Source: Acholeplasmataceae bacterium
GTDB lineage: Bacteria > Bacillota_I > Bacilli_A > ML615J-28 > CAG-698
Length of the DNA: 6,786 nucleotides
Reading direction: 5' to 3'
Assembly: GCA_012840905.1 (NCBI GenBank)
Contig: DUVT01000075.1
Location: 1-6,786 of the forward strand
In this document: one piece after another, positions 6,172 through 6,786 of the stretch
Position numbering within the stretch: the first letter of the stretch is position 1
How the letters are laid out: every line of letters starts with the position of its first letter
Notes under the pieces: generated by a model
The model's database searches: none
What the model was told of the DNA's origin: nothing
Seen by the model: the letters and a program-made list of their open reading frames with translations, nothing else
Position numbers and translations under genes: made by a program

Positions 6172-6588
6172 ATGGATACAATTGTTATCGGTGTCATAGG
6201 CGCTGATGTTCATGCAGTTGGTAATAAGATTATTGACTACACGCTTACCCGCGAAGGCTTTAATGTAGTTAATGTTGGTGTTTTATCTAGCCAAGAAGAT
6301 TTTATTAACGCTGCAATTGAATCCAACGCTAAAATGATTCTAGTATCTTCGCTCTACGGTCACGGTGAAATTGACTGCCGTGGTATGCGTGAGAAGTGTA
6401 TAGAGGCTGGGCTTGATGATATTATTCTATATGTTGGTGGTAATATTGTCGTGGGAAAACAAGAATTCTCGGAAGTGGAGAAAAGATTTAAAGCTATGGG
6501 GTTTGATCGAGTATTTCCTCCAGGAACTACAATCGATTCTGTAATAGATATTATTAAGAAGGATTTGGGTGCGATTAGAAGTGGCTAA
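6172..6588 (+). CDS. glmS: Glutamate mutase sigma subunit (methylaspartate mutase S, cobalamin-binding)
   Basis: The 138-residue product matches the length and layout of clostridial GlmS/MutS. The base-off/His-on cobalamin motif DXHXXG is complete as D12-V-H14-A-V-G17. [11 protein letters not shown] (59-69), [10 protein letters not shown] (88-97), [10 protein letters not shown] (105-114) and PPGT (116-119) follow, all parts of the Rossmann-like B12-binding fold around the nucleotide tail. With GlmE (epsilon subunit, expected downstream) it forms the enzyme that interconverts L-glutamate and (2S,3S)-3-methylaspartate, the first step of the methylaspartate route of glutamate fermentation. TGGAGG at 6159-6164, seven bases before ATG, fixes the start. 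A consensus promoter lies 46-74 bases upstream. The gene overlaps glmL by 8 bp, implying coupled translation. This gene should not be confused with the unrelated glucosamine-6-phosphate synthase also named glmS. Confidence 0.97.
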   Translation: MDTIVIGVIGADVHAVGNKIIDYTLTREGFNVVNVGVLSSQEDFINAAIESNAKMILVSSLYGHGEIDCRGMREKCIEAGLDDIILYVGGNIVVGKQEFSEVEKRFKAMGFDRVFPPGTTIDSVIDIIKKDLGAIRSG

Positions 6589-6786
6589 ATATTTGCTAGT
6601 TGATATTGGATCAACTTATACAAAACTAACTGCTGTTGATTTAGAAAAAGAAGATATAATTGCAACTAGTAAACATTTTACTACAGTTCAAACTGATGTT
6701 AGAATTGGTTATAATAACGCTCTAAATCTATTATATGAAAAAATAGGAAAAATAGAGTTTGAGAAAATTTATGCTTGTTCGTCTGC
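6581..6786 (+). CDS. glmL: GlmL/MutL, glutamate mutase-associated ASKHA ATPase, 5' part only
   Basis: The frame opens at GTG 6581 and is open to the right edge (68 full codons visible). The product begins with [18 protein letters not shown], the phosphate-1 loop of the actin/Hsp70/sugar-kinase (ASKHA) ATPase fold, exactly as in MutL/GlmL proteins. GlmL lies between glmS and glmE in clostridial operons and is thought to reactivate or chaperone the B12 enzyme by exchanging damaged cofactor; that role is from family knowledge. The GTG start overlaps the last 8 bases of glmS and has only a distant AAGGA (6559-6563), so translation is probably coupled to glmS. A TTG four codons in is an alternative start but would remove conserved residues. 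The rest of the protein lies outside the window. Confidence 0.92.
   Translation, partial: MAKYLLVDIGSTYTKLTAVDLEKEDIIATSKHFTTVQTDVRIGYNNALNLLYEKIGKIEFEKIYACSS

Overview
The window is AT-rich and carries ordinary bacterial genes with clear GGAGG-type ribosome sites, TTGAAA/TATAAT-type promoters and hairpin terminators with U-tracts. All tryptophans in the confident genes are TGG and no in-frame TGA has to be read through, so the standard bacterial code fits. Gene content (AGCS amino-acid symporter, DegV protein, YtqA-type radical SAM protein, coenzyme-B12 glutamate mutase, large beta-helix surface-type protein) and base composition suggest a low-GC Firmicute or a standard-code relative of the Mollicutes (Acholeplasma/Izemoplasma/Haloplasma/Erysipelotrichia-like). 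This placement is inference.

Left part (1-2242): the 3' end of a large repetitive beta-helix protein gene and its terminator, then a ClbS/DfsB-family (DUF1706) gene that is split by two -1 frameshifts and is probably a pseudogene (or carries sequence errors). It converges on a minus-strand YtqA/YhcC-type radical SAM gene, and the two share a hairpin terminator.

Middle (2220-5717): the radical SAM gene (-) and a DegV-family gene (+) diverge from a short AT-rich spacer that holds tandem TATAAT boxes and a near-perfect 25-bp palindrome. DegV has its own terminator. After a 266-bp spacer with no confident gene comes an AGCS-type amino acid:cation symporter with no visible Shine-Dalgarno site.

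Right part (5718-6786): a 454-bp stretch without protein genes contains the most notable object of the window. It is an apparent independent transcription unit (consensus promoter 5804-5832, strong terminator 6044-6072) for an RNA of about 235 nt that can be folded by hand into a closed multi-branched structure. I could not match it to any riboswitch or housekeeping RNA whose consensus I know. Next come a second consensus promoter (6098-6126) and the start of a glutamate mutase operon: glmS (sigma, cobalamin-binding subunit) overlapping by 8 bp with glmL/mutL, which runs off the right edge.

Functionally, the symporter and glutamate mutase both point to amino-acid use (glutamate fermentation through 3-methylaspartate), and the RNA lies exactly between them. 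The other genes look like unconnected single-gene units. I saw no CRISPR array, insertion sequence, tRNA or rRNA.
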